Source of the DNA: Caecitellus pseudoparvulus
Taxonomy: Eukaryota; Bigyra: Bicosoecida
Length of the DNA: 64,000 nt
NCBI GenBank assembly: GCA_965644315.1
Contig: CBFFRQ010000029.1
Coordinates: forward strand, 186,001 to 250,000
Direction: 5' to 3'
In this document: positions 1 to 9,500 of the stretch, one piece after another
Position numbering within the stretch: position 1 is the first letter of the stretch
How the letters are laid out: each line of letters starts with the position of its first letter
Translations under genes and position numbers: made by a program
Notes under the pieces: generated by a model
The model's database searches: none
Seen by the model: only the letters and a program-made list of their open reading frames with translations
What the model was told of the DNA's origin: nothing

Positions 1-1221
1 ACTCACTGGCAGTGTCGTCTGATGCTTCGCTTTTGCTGTCCTCTGTCCCCTCGTGCACCTGCTCAGAAGGCGCAGTGCCTGGAGTGGCTGGTGTGGTCTC
101 TGGCTCTCGAGTCGACGCATCCACTGCAGCGGCTGTCGCAGTGGAAGCGGGAAAGGACGTGGACACTGCCGCCTCAGCAGCTGCGGCCTCTGCTTCTGCT
201 GCCTCTGCCTCTGCCGCCAAGGCAGCTGCTCTCTCTTCAGCAGCCTTAGCGGCCGCCCTGGCAGCAGCTGACTTGGCCGCTGAGGCAGCGGCTGCAGCCT
301 CCGCTGCCGCCCGCCGCTGAGCAAGGCGCAGCTGGGCCGCACGCACTTGTGCCTCAACGCACAGTAGGCGCGCTTTGAGCGTCGCCGACGTGTCCAGGGA
401 CGCCTGCAGGCTCGCTACCAAGCTCGGCAGGTGTGTGTCTAGAGCCTCCCGCACCCGGCCCTGAGAGGCCCGAACCTGACTGAGGCCCTGCACCTGCTGG
501 TGCAAGGCAGTGCACAAGCTTGATGCAGAGTCATGCAAGGCTGTCTGGCTTGTGTGCAGGCTGTTGAGGGTGGAGTGTAGGGTGGTGCGGGTGGCGTTGA
601 GGGGGGGGAAGTGGTGGTCGGCGATGTGCCCAGGGGGCACGCTCGCCCCGCTTATGTCTACAGGAGGAGCAGGCGCCCGCACTGCGAACACTGATGCGAC
701 AGCTGCAGACAGGCGCTTGGAGTTGCTCTGCACGCTCTGCAGCCCTGCAGCGAGGCCACTGCGGATGCGGTGCAGCATGGCATCCCCCCCATCTTGTGGC
801 GTCCCTTCGGCAGGGCCACTGGGGCCAGTGGGCTTGGGGGCATGATCACTCGGAGGATGGTGCTCCTTTTGCTCTCCTGACTCAGCCTGGGGAAGAGGTG
901 GCGAGCTGGGGGCTGAGGCAGGCCAACCTGCGGAAATCGCTGCAGCGCCGCACTCACCGCACTGGGCCCGGCTGAGCTCCTGAATAGCAACGTCACTGGC
1001 CGCGTAGCAGCGCTGATCATGGACATTGCAGCCTCATGGTCCAGTTCCCGCACATCTGCACCCCCCACTGAACACAGACAGTGCTGGGTCGTCACGCCAG
1101 AGGAGGCTGCCAAGCCGCCAGGCTCCACCCGGCTGACTTCGTGCCCAGCTGCTGTCGTCTCAATGTGCAAACCGAGAGGGGAGGAAGCCAACTGCACCTC
1201 CACATCAGGAACGCCGGCCAT
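1..1221 (-). CDS. PDZ-domain protein, 3' end beyond the window
   Basis: Start ATG is at 1221-1219. Exon 1 (958-1221) encodes 88 residues that form a single PDZ-like domain: a carboxylate loop PLGLHIE, the strand/turn VSRVEPGGLAASSGV, and the helix region ELDHEAAMSMI followed by the final strand VTLLF. A 71-nt phase-0 intron (887-957, GTGAGT...CCCCAG) leads to exon 2, which stays open from 886 to the window edge. Exon 2 is Pro/Gly-rich first, then a long predicted coiled coil, with an Ala/Glu/Arg-rich heptad stretch at roughly 140-420 and a Ser/Thr/Glu tail. A GTGAGT at positions 1-6 could be the next donor. PDZ domains bind C-terminal peptides or lipids, so a scaffold role is inferred. The gene is divergent from the BRO1 gene, with 260 bp between the starts. 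The partner and the 3' end are unknown. Confidence 0.6.
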
Positions 1222-1481
1222 CTCTGCTGTCCCGGGTTGTAGATGCCGTCCGTTCAAACTGCTCAAGCTTGAATGGTAAGGTGCTGCCCGCTGGGTCCAG
1301 GTCAGCTTGCCACGCTCGAGTGCGTTTGTGTCGGAAAGCAATAAAAACCAAGCGAAGCCGCACGCCAGGGCAGTTTGTTTCAGTTCTTTTTGTTCCCGCT
1401 GACTCCTGACCTTGCGGCTCAGCGTTGCTTGTTGGCAAGGAGCAGAGCTGGTCGAGGCGTTCAATTTCCGCGCGCGGTGTC

Positions 1482-3602
1482 ATGGCTGATGCGAGTTTTG
1501 ACGATGCAAAGGAGCTTGCGAACCTCCACGTGCCCAACCCCATCGTCATGATTCCATTGGATCATCTATCCCCGCTGCAGACACGCCAGCGGCCACTAAA
1601 GGGGCTGTTTGGTTCCAGGAAGCTTCCCCCTGCCGTTGCCAGGGATGTAGTGACACTGAGCGTTGCCCGGCAATTGGCCAGCGTGTGCTTGGAGCAGTTC
1701 ATGAAGCAAACTGCGACAGAGCAGACGCAGGAAGCCATTTCGTCGTACATTTCTCTGGCGCTGCCTTTTCTGAAGACTCACGCCCGCGCCCTGCGCAGCG
1801 CTGCACCTGGTGCTACTCCAAGTGAGTGCCACCTGCATTCCAAGCTGCCTGGGACAGAAGTCACCCTGCCTGCCCCCTGCTGCCCCACAGGCTTTACTTG
1901 GACTTCAGCTGTGGCCAGACCGGTGCATGGAGTGCCTGTCCGCCGGTGGGCCGTGGAAGGCCTCTCCTTCGACATTACCATGGCCTGCGCCGCTCTGGCC
2001 ATGACACGTGTGGACGTGGCGCGCAAGCAGCTGCGCAGCCGGGACAGCGCTGACAAGGCGGCGGCTGCCCGCTTGCTCTGGCTGCATCGCAGCTCAGATG
2101 CCCCCCGTGCTGCCAAGCCACGCTTCAACCCCACAAAGTACAGCACCGAGTCGGTGGTGGCGGCGTCGCGCAACCTTCGTGCCGGCGCCGCGGCGCTGGA
2201 CTTTGCTGCGTTGCATGGATGGCCGGCTGCTGGACATCGACGCGGAAGTGCCACACCTCCAGATGTCGTGGGTGAGGTCCTGCTCGCCTTGCGCGACATT
2301 CTGCTGGCATCGGCGCAGGGCTGTGCCGCATTCAAAGCTGCCACGAGCAAGGCATCGGTGGGCGTGGTCGCCCGCCTGGTGGCAGGCATGGCCCAGCTGT
2401 TCTACAAGGCGTACCTTCGCCTGGGAGGGCTCAGGTTGGACACGGGCCGTAGCAGCCTGCCAGTGCCCGCGACGGCACCAAGTGTGTGTGAGTCTGAGGG
2501 CTCACCTGGTGTGCAGACTGCAGGGGTGACCTGGGACTCGGACTGGCGACTACCTCTGACTGGGGCACCGTCAGCGCCACCAACGACGCCGGCTGACGAC
2601 GCGGTCGGAGCTGCTCCCCACACCCAACTGGCGGAAGTGGAGCCTGGCATTCGGCAACATTGCGCCACCTCTGCCTGCCTGTGCAAAGCACTTGCCCACA
2701 AGTTTCACACGCTGCATCTGCGCAAAGAGTGCAGAGCCACGCTGGCGGCGAAAGGCGGGGATCCTGCCCGCTGTGCAGAGCTCGCCTCCAGTGCTGCTGC
2801 CCACGCGCGGCAGGCAGAGGTTTGGATGCTGCGCACTCTTCACATGTACGACGTGAATTACGAAACGGACGCCTCCCACCCCCTCGTATCTCAGCTTCGA
2901 GGTATCCAGCGCATGCTCCGAGCCACCCAGGCCGAATGCCTGGACGTGTTCTCGACGCCACCTGCAGAGTGGGGTGGGGCACTCCCCACGGCGTTCATCA
3001 TGACTGTTCCGGATCATGCCTGGCCACCTCCTGGGCCTGTTATGGACTTGACAATGCCTCCTCCACCCCCTCAAGCACCCCCTCCCCCACAGGCCCCCCC
3101 TCCAAAGCGGAGAGCAGTTCAGAGTAGCAGTGGAAGCCCTGTCGCCACTCCAGCGCCACAGCTGCCAGGCACCGCACAGAATGAGGGAAGTGGGCTCAGT
3201 CAGGCAGACGAGGAGCAGCCCAGCACACAGCCCAGCCAGGCAGACGCGGAGCAGCCCAGCACACAGCCCAGCCAGGCAGACGCGGAGCAGCCCAGCACAC
3301 AGCCCAGCCAGGCAGACGCGGAGCAGCCCAGCACACAGCCCAGCCAGGCAGATGCTTCCGCAGCAGGGAGGGAGCCAGGCGATGCAGGTACAAGCAAAGC
3401 ACAAGCAATGGCCGATGTGGAACAATTTTTGCCAGGCTTGACGCAGCTTTATGCATCTTGTGCTGCATCGGAGGTCGAGGCAGGAGGTGAGGAAGGCGCT
3501 GCGCGTGAATCTGCCTCCCCAAATCGTGCAGGTCCGCAAGTGAAGGTGGGGGGTTCAAAGCGGCCCCGAGAAGTTGAGCACGAGGCCCCAGGGGGAAGGT
3601 GA
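1482..3602 (+). CDS. BRO1-domain protein with Pro-rich and tandem-repeat tail
   Basis: The N-terminal about 500 residues read as a BRO1 domain, the fold of ALIX, Rim20/PalA, Bro1 and BROX that binds ESCRT-III. Visible cues are the IPLDHLSPLQ start, the SISLALPFL-type helix, the FTW turn and the helix WAVEGLSFDITMACAALAM (the family's 'FEKASVLFNLGAL' position). The chosen ATG is 1482; the frame is open upstream to 1425. An intron at 1822-1890 (69 nt, GTGAGT...CCACAG) keeps the frame either way, but removing it brings the FTW motif into its expected context, giving about 683 aa. The C-terminal tail carries a poly-Pro segment (about 3055-3110, as in the ALIX proline-rich region), a basic KRR, and four 12-residue repeats. 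An endosomal or pH-signalling role is inferred from the family. The stop TGA abuts the stop of the next, convergent gene. Confidence 0.7.
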   Translation: MADASFDDAKELANLHVPNPIVMIPLDHLSPLQTRQRPLKGLFGSRKLPPAVARDVVTLSVARQLASVCLEQFMKQTATEQTQEAISSYISLALPFLKTHARALRSAAPGATPSECHLHSKLPGTEVTLPAPCCPTGFTWTSAVARPVHGVPVRRWAVEGLSFDITMACAALAMTRVDVARKQLRSRDSADKAAAARLLWLHRSSDAPRAAKPRFNPTKYSTESVVAASRNLRAGAAALDFAALHGWPAAGHRRGSATPPDVVGEVLLALRDILLASAQGCAAFKAATSKASVGVVARLVAGMAQLFYKAYLRLGGLRLDTGRSSLPVPATAPSVCESEGSPGVQTAGVTWDSDWRLPLTGAPSAPPTTPADDAVGAAPHTQLAEVEPGIRQHCATSACLCKALAHKFHTLHLRKECRATLAAKGGDPARCAELASSAAAHARQAEVWMLRTLHMYDVNYETDASHPLVSQLRGIQRMLRATQAECLDVFSTPPAEWGGALPTAFIMTVPDHAWPPPGPVMDLTMPPPPPQAPPPPQAPPPKRRAVQSSSGSPVATPAPQLPGTAQNEGSGLSQADEEQPSTQPSQADAEQPSTQPSQADAEQPSTQPSQADAEQPSTQPSQADASAAGREPGDAGTSKAQAMADVEQFLPGLTQLYASCAASEVEAGGEEGAARESASPNRAGPQVKVGGSKRPREVEHEAPGGR
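3204..3347 (+). repeat. Four tandem 36-bp coding repeats
   Basis: Four near-identical 36-bp units start at 3204, 3240, 3276 and 3312. Each encodes the 12 residues ADAEQPSTQPSQ; the first has ADEE in place of ADAE. A degenerate fifth unit begins ADAS. The near-identity at DNA level suggests recent unequal exchange. They lie in the disordered tail of the BRO1-domain protein. Confidence 0.9.
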
Positions 3603-5332
3603 TCACCGCGAAGCTGCCGCCCAGGCGCGAGCTGCCGACCAATGCAGACCGATGTTCAGATCAGCTCTGACGACACCCTGTGTTGGCACTTGGTCAGCGC
3701 CAGGGGGTAAAAAGCAGTACGTGGCAAGGGAGGCATCATGTGGCGCTGCTTCGACCACTGCTGCAGTCACAGGCAAGTCTGCTTGGTCCATGAGGCTGTG
3801 TAGCCCTGATGGGAAGCTCGTGTGCGGCAAGGAGCTCTGAACGCGGAGCCCAGCGTTCAGCAAAGCTTGGCGAGTGCTGGACGTGAACAGGGCCTGCGTG
3901 GCTTGCATGACCTCCTCGTCCATCTCTTCAAAGGCATCTGCAAGGTCTGACCCAGCGTCGGCCAAGTGCTCCTGCCAGTCAGTCCAGGCTTTGCGCAAGT
4001 CCAGCTTTGCACCGTTGTGCTCACGGTCGGCGAGAGGCTTCAACACTCGATCTTGCATGAACGCACGCAGCCACTGCACTGCATCTGCCACATCTTTATC
4101 TTGTGGAGCTGCTGCAAGGTACTCATCGCATAGGCTGTGCATGTGCTGCCGGCTTGCTTGCAGCTCTGCAGCGACAGATTGAGCATCGTTGCCGTTGCTC
4201 ACCGGCCATTCCACAAGGTCAATGGCTTCGGAGGGTGCTGATGCTGAGCGCTGCGTCAGGGGATCTTGTGCAAGTAAGGCAACGCCTGGATCTCGAAGCC
4301 ACTCGTCATGCAGGCCGCTGGGCCCCAACCACCCAAATCGTCCGGCTTTGGACAAAGCACGTACAACGCCGCTTGCCTCAGCTGCCGAGTGGGTCGTAAT
4401 GGGCATGGCGAGCGCCTTGAATGAAGGCTGACGAAGCAGACCCTGCAGTGAGCTAACGGGCAGCTGCAGGGGTGCAGATGGAGTCAAGCAGGTGCTAGAC
4501 AGGCCCATGCCGCCAATGCTGCCGACTTGAGCCAGGTGCTGCAAGGCGTCTCCAGCTTGCTCCAGAGCCGCCTGAGTCTGTGAAAGACTCCAACGAAGCA
4601 CATCAGCTGGAGTGTCATGCAGGGATTCCCGGCCGCCTGTGGCTTGCCAGGCGTTGAGGTGGTGCACTGCAAAGTCCTCCGGACTGCACAGCACAGGCAC
4701 CAGGCTGTCACGGCAGCTGGGCGGCAGCTGCGAAGACACGCCCTCCAGCTGCCGCTGCAGCAAGGTGGGGTCGTACGAATGCCACACACCACTGTCTGGT
4801 CCTCCTACACTGAAGTTCGGGGAAAGGCGGAGCTCTCTTGCGGGTTTCGGGGGACTGTCGAAGCCAGCGCACTCACGTCACTGTGTGGCTTCCAGAGGAG
4901 TGGGACTGCCGCAGTTGAGCTTCATCAAGCCCGCCTACCAGCGCCTTCCCGTCCACAAACGAGAACACTCCAAGGTTAACGAAGATGGTCCTGTGCCAGC
5001 CGCAAGTTGGGCAGTGCAGTTTCAGGTGCGGAAATTGCTTGCAGATCCCTCGCGCACCCTTTCCACTGCATGTCGGTCAGCCAGGCGCAGACATCGCTAA
5101 AACCCGAGGAAGCTGGCGCTAACAGCATGGATGTGACTTCACCTGCAGCTAAGTGCTGGCAGGTCTTGTGGGTGAGGTTCACCGTGTCCAGGACGAGTCG
5201 CTGCATGATTGCTGGGGGCAAGACTTCTGCTGTATTGAGAGTTGCCTTGGGGAAGAGCAGTGCCACCTGGCGATGCTGAGGTTGATGCATGCGCCGGCAC
5301 ATGACGGCCACCTTCCAGAATATGGCATGCAC
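3603..5332 (-). CDS. Unrecognised protein with CPTCGW motif, 5' structure unresolved
   Basis: The last coding exon (3603-4809) is well supported: an open frame of about 400 residues with Gln/Ala/Leu-rich helices and no recognised domain. A 67-nt intron (4810-4876, donor GTGAGT, acceptor CTTCAG) joins it to an upstream exon containing CPTCGWHRTIFVNLG and SFVDGKALVGG; the two-Cys knuckle could bind metal. Further upstream the best-looking frame starts at 5332 (MHAIFWKVAVMCRR) and runs to about 5040, but I could not find a donor/acceptor pair that joins it in frame to the CPTCGW exon. A start at 5357 with donor at about 5152 would splice in frame but reads less like protein. Only 21 bp separate the 5332 start from the MMACHC stop. 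No function is assigned. Confidence 0.45.
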
Positions 5333-5353
5333 ACCTAAATTGGGACGAGGTGT

Positions 5354-6272
5354 TCATGAGGGATCACTGCCGCCGTGGGGAAGCACACGTGTGTCCTTGC
5401 CATAGTGGTACGCAAGCATGTCTTCTGGGTACTCTGCTTCGACCCAAGCGGTATCCCACGTCCAGCCCTGCTGCGCAGAGCCGCGCAAAGAGCACTGCTG
5501 TCTCATTTTGGCCCAAGCAGCCCATGGTGCAGACTGCGGAAGCGCAACACCGGGGCTGAGGGGAACGGCAGGCGGCTCAACACTTGCGTCCAGCGCAGAA
5601 AGGAGGGAGGCTCTCAACACTTTCTCTGTGGCGGCCGGAATCGGGCTGCTGGGAGGGTCTGGCTGTGGCTTGCGCCACTCCACTTCCTTGAGGATGATAA
5701 CACTCCGAAGCGCAAACCACGGACCGACATCCGGATGTAGACTCAAGTACACGTCGGTATTGTGATGTGCGAGGCCAGTGGAGTGTGCCAGCCGCTGCAT
5801 GGCCACCAGGCGGCCCTGTCCTGTCTCGAAGCCATACCTCACCTCCACTGTACTGCCTGGCGTCGATGCCGTGCTCGCAGCGGCAGTGGCCACCTCGGAC
5901 GTCGCACTCATGGTCCATACATCAATGGGGTGACTAGGAAGACATCCATGCTGCCTTATTTCCTTGCAAAACACAGGCCACAGCTCCTTAGTGTTCCCTG
6001 CGGGGGTATGCTCGTTTGGAATGCCAACACGAAACGCGGGCGAAACGACGCAGCCTTCGCGTACAGAGCAGCAAGCCAAGACATCCGGGGGGACCAGGGA
6101 GTGCGAGATCTTCATCAACTGCACCATTGTACCACGTGATATCGAATGGGTGCACTCTCATGCCCCACCGCAGCGCTGTGTCGCGAGCTGCGGCAACAAT
6201 GGCCGTAGCATTTCGCTTGGGTAGGTTTGGCAGCCGGCCGAGGCCTGCCTTGGCAGCTGTAGCGGCAGCCAT
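5354..6272 (-). CDS. MMACHC: MMACHC-like cobalamin chaperone (CblC)
   Basis: Two exons, 6065-6272 and 5354-5997, with a 67-nt intron (5998-6064, GTACGC...CCGCAG), give 283 residues; human MMACHC has 282. Diagnostic matches are GMRVHPFDITWYN (human GFEVYPFQVAWYN), LALPGP followed across the splice by LLLWNTKELW (human LPLPGP...FLVLSTPAMF), and HPDVGPWFALRSVIIL (human HPRFGGWFAIRGVVLL), plus the C-terminal GWTW...EYPEDMLAYHYGKDTRVL block. The family removes the upper axial ligand of cobalamin (decyanation and glutathione-dependent dealkylation) in the cytosol and passes the cofactor to methionine synthase and methylmalonyl-CoA mutase. The intron call rests on restoring this alignment. The protein carries an extra Pro/Ser-rich loop of about 40 residues before the C-terminal block. 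The cell presumably uses vitamin B12. Confidence 0.85.
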
Positions 6273-6545
6273 GGTCCAGGCGTGAGCGGGCAACACTCAG
6301 TTCTTCGATTGTACTCCACTGTGGAGGTCTTTCAAAACTGAGAGTTTTGATGGAGGGGGGCATTGGCCCACGCAATCTCGGGCAGCGCAGCAAGTGCAGC
6401 AGACGGCCACACCATGCACATGCATTTCACGCAATCAAGACGAAAGACTGGCAGAACTCCAGGAATGCAAGTATCCTATACCACCCCTCCATGACTTGTC
6501 CAACTCAGGGGTCCCCAGGAGCTGCTGCTGTACGATCTGCTCTGG

Positions 6546-9500
6546 CTACACTTGGCTCTGAATCTGGACTGATTGACGCCTCACGTCAGCTGCCTCTCGA
6601 GGGGGCCCAATGGAGTACGCTGGCACGCCGTAGGCAGCTGAGCTTTGGATACGGCGCAAGGGATTGTGGCCAAGTATTCGCAGCGGAGACTCCACTGCTG
6701 CAAGGACTGGGCTCGTCGAAGCCGCACTTGACTCGGACCTGGCTCTGCGACGTGGGCTGTCAGGAGCAATGAGCACTGCGCCAGGCGGAAGGCGAGCGGG
6801 CGATTCTTTACCGGAGCTCCCACTTGCCATCACATCCTTTCGACAAAGTGGGCACGTGGTGTGGTCGACCATCCACTTGTCAACGCACTGCCAATGGTAG
6901 TAGTGTTGGCAGGGAAGGAGGCGCAGGGTGTCATCTACTTCGAACTCGCAAAAGCAAATGCTGCACGACTGCTCGCCCCCTTCTTTGCCTGCACGTTCTG
7001 CGCCAGAGAGTGCGAGGTTGGGAAGGTTGAAGAGGGGCATCACCTCTAGCACAGCCAACGGAACACCTTGATGGTCGCGCAGCTGGCCTAGTGGAGAACT
7101 GGCGCTCGCTCGGCGGATCCACACAGCAAAAGCGATGAGAAGAAGAACGAGGAACACCGACCCTGTGCTCAATGAAACCAACAGGTTTGCCTCTTGACTC
7201 CCAGCGAGTGCAGATTCCCTGTGTGAGAACGCTACCGCCACGCCTCCGTGGAACGGGAGCGACAGGGTGGAGGAATTGGCGCTGTGCAGCATGCTGAGAG
7301 AGACGACATCACCAGGTCGTGTCCTTGTTGAAAGCACCACAAAGGCATGCTGGGCGCCGCAATCTGAAAGCATGTTTGGCTGGGAGTTCCACTCTGCAAG
7401 GCGCACCGCTCGCATGGAGCAGTTGTGCGACTGCGTACCCTGCACAGTTGAAAGCGGTTTGGAGTTCACAGCCGCCTGCAGACTGATAAAGCTAGGGAGG
7501 GAAATGTTCAGACTGATGTAAGTTAGGAACCCCTGAGCCGCTGCTTGTGCGAGCTGAGTTGGGACCGTCATTTGCCACTCACAATCTTCCATCTGCGCGG
7601 GCACGAGCACTTCCTTGTCTGCCCGCCCAGCGGTGGCCCCGATCTCAAACTCCCCTTCATTTCCCAAGAATCGAGCGATGAACTTCCTTTGCTTGGACTG
7701 GTCTTGCGTGATTGCGATGCCCTGCTTCGCGCACCCAAGCGGGCATTGCTGTCCGTACGCGATGGCTCCACCCTGTGCTGGCCCTGAGCAGGACCGCAGG
7801 GCCACCGCTGAGGCCATGCAGTGTCCCTCATGAGCACCTGGCACTTGACACCAAGTACACCCAGGGGTTCCTATGCACGTGCCGCAGGCCCTTGCCTGGC
7901 TACACGCGAGTTCCGTCGGGAAGCACTGGGGGAGCGTCAGGGTCGAAGCGTTCAGCTCACGAGGCGGTGCTGCAGGGCCCCACAAGCTGTTGATGGAAAC
8001 ACTAGGAATGACCAACACACTCGAAAGATGAGCAGGGAGCACTGTTTGCACTTCACACGGCGAAGTGAAGGAGGCTGAGTTGGAAACAGCCGGGCGGCAA
8101 GTGTGGCTGTTCCAGCACCACGCACAGCCTGGAACACTTGCGCATGCATCACACCCCGAGGCTGCAGCATCACAGGCGTGAATCACCCCAGGGGCCGCAT
8201 GCACTGCTAGCACCCCTGTGCACGGCAGCGCCCCGTCTGTGAACGCCGGCCCTTCCACGGCTCCACACCGGGAACCTGCCCCGCCAACGCTGGGCATCTC
8301 GCACCACCCGCAAGCTTGGTCTTGCAGGCATGTTGAGTTGCTCGTGTAGGTAGAGCATCGAGAGGCGGGGCATTGAGAAGGGGCCAGTCTGCGCATATCG
8401 CTAGGACACACCCCAAGTGTGCTGCTATTGGACGTCCTCCCGGCAAGATCCTCACAGCGTCCGCGCCCAACTTCACACCAAGCACAGTCTGGCCGCGCAG
8501 AGCAAGCTTCGCAGCCGCTCAGCACGTTGCACTCAACAGGACATGTTGGGCGCGCAGGGCTGTCGTGGTGGTGGAGCATGCCTCGTTCGCAGAGGGTCGG
8601 AATGGTGGGAACGGGCCCCTGCGGGCCTCCTTGCACACAAGCGCTGCGCGTGCTGCACCATCCACAATGGGCCAGCTGCAAGCATTGAGAGCATGTGCTC
8701 GCCAAGCTACAACGCTGAAGATTATGTAGCACTGCTTCGTTTGGGAAGCCTGTTGCTTTCCAGTGGTCACGGCTGATTGGCAGCATGGCCTGGACACCTC
8801 CGAAGGCAAATTGGCCGCCGAGCATGCTGAGGCTCCGGATTCCGACTGCCCCAAAGACTGAAGCCTCTGAAATGTCTGGATCCAAGATCCCGCTGGCTAT
8901 TGTTCGTGTAGACACTGTGTCAGCGCCGAGGACCTGCCCTGTTGCTCGCTGCAGTTGCTCAACCTGGACACCCTTGGTCAACGCAGCCGGGCACAGCGAC
9001 CCCCCAGGCGCAAGGTCTGCAGCACAGGCCTCTGCCTCTGCCTCAGAGAAGGCAATGAACAACGAAGCAATCCACTGACTGGGTCCTGTACTCTCTAGCG
9101 TGCAGAGTAGCCTGCTCTCCAGCATCGTTGCAGGGATGCCAGTTCGCCGTGCAACCACTCTCGCAGCAGCGCCCGTCACTGCGGAGCTCTTCAAGGTGTA
9201 TCCGGGGACCTCCAGCTCAGCCACTGCCTGAATAAGGATTCCTGGAATCACCGTGCATGCAAGGCCCAATGTGGGGTGCTTTCCAAGCCCATTGCAGAGG
9301 CACCGGCCTGACTCCACGTCGCAGGTGCCGACTCCGTTGCACTGGGCGTTCGCTGGACGCAGGCCTCTGGGACACTCAATAGCTGGCTGTGTTTGCACTT
9401 TCACAAGCCTGGAAAGAGACAGTTTGCGTTCGTTGACGTGGAGGAATCTGACCCACTGTGAAGCGCCAGGCACGAGGCCGCTGACTCGTGCTTGGATCTG

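Noticed and set aside
12-320. Plus-strand 102-codon Ala-rich frame
   Set aside because: It is the antisense of the Ala/Glu coiled coil of the minus-strand PDZ gene; the minus frame is continuous with exon 2 and the plus frame is not part of a longer structure.
3204-3347. Regular 36-bp repeats considered as a CRISPR array
   Set aside because: There are no unique spacers between units; they are perfect in-frame codon repeats within a eukaryotic coding region.
5354-5357. ATGA stop/start overlap suggesting a bacterial-type operon
   Set aside because: The surrounding genes are spliced and clearly eukaryotic, and the frame starting at 5357 is not protein-like. Recorded only as part of the unresolved gene start.
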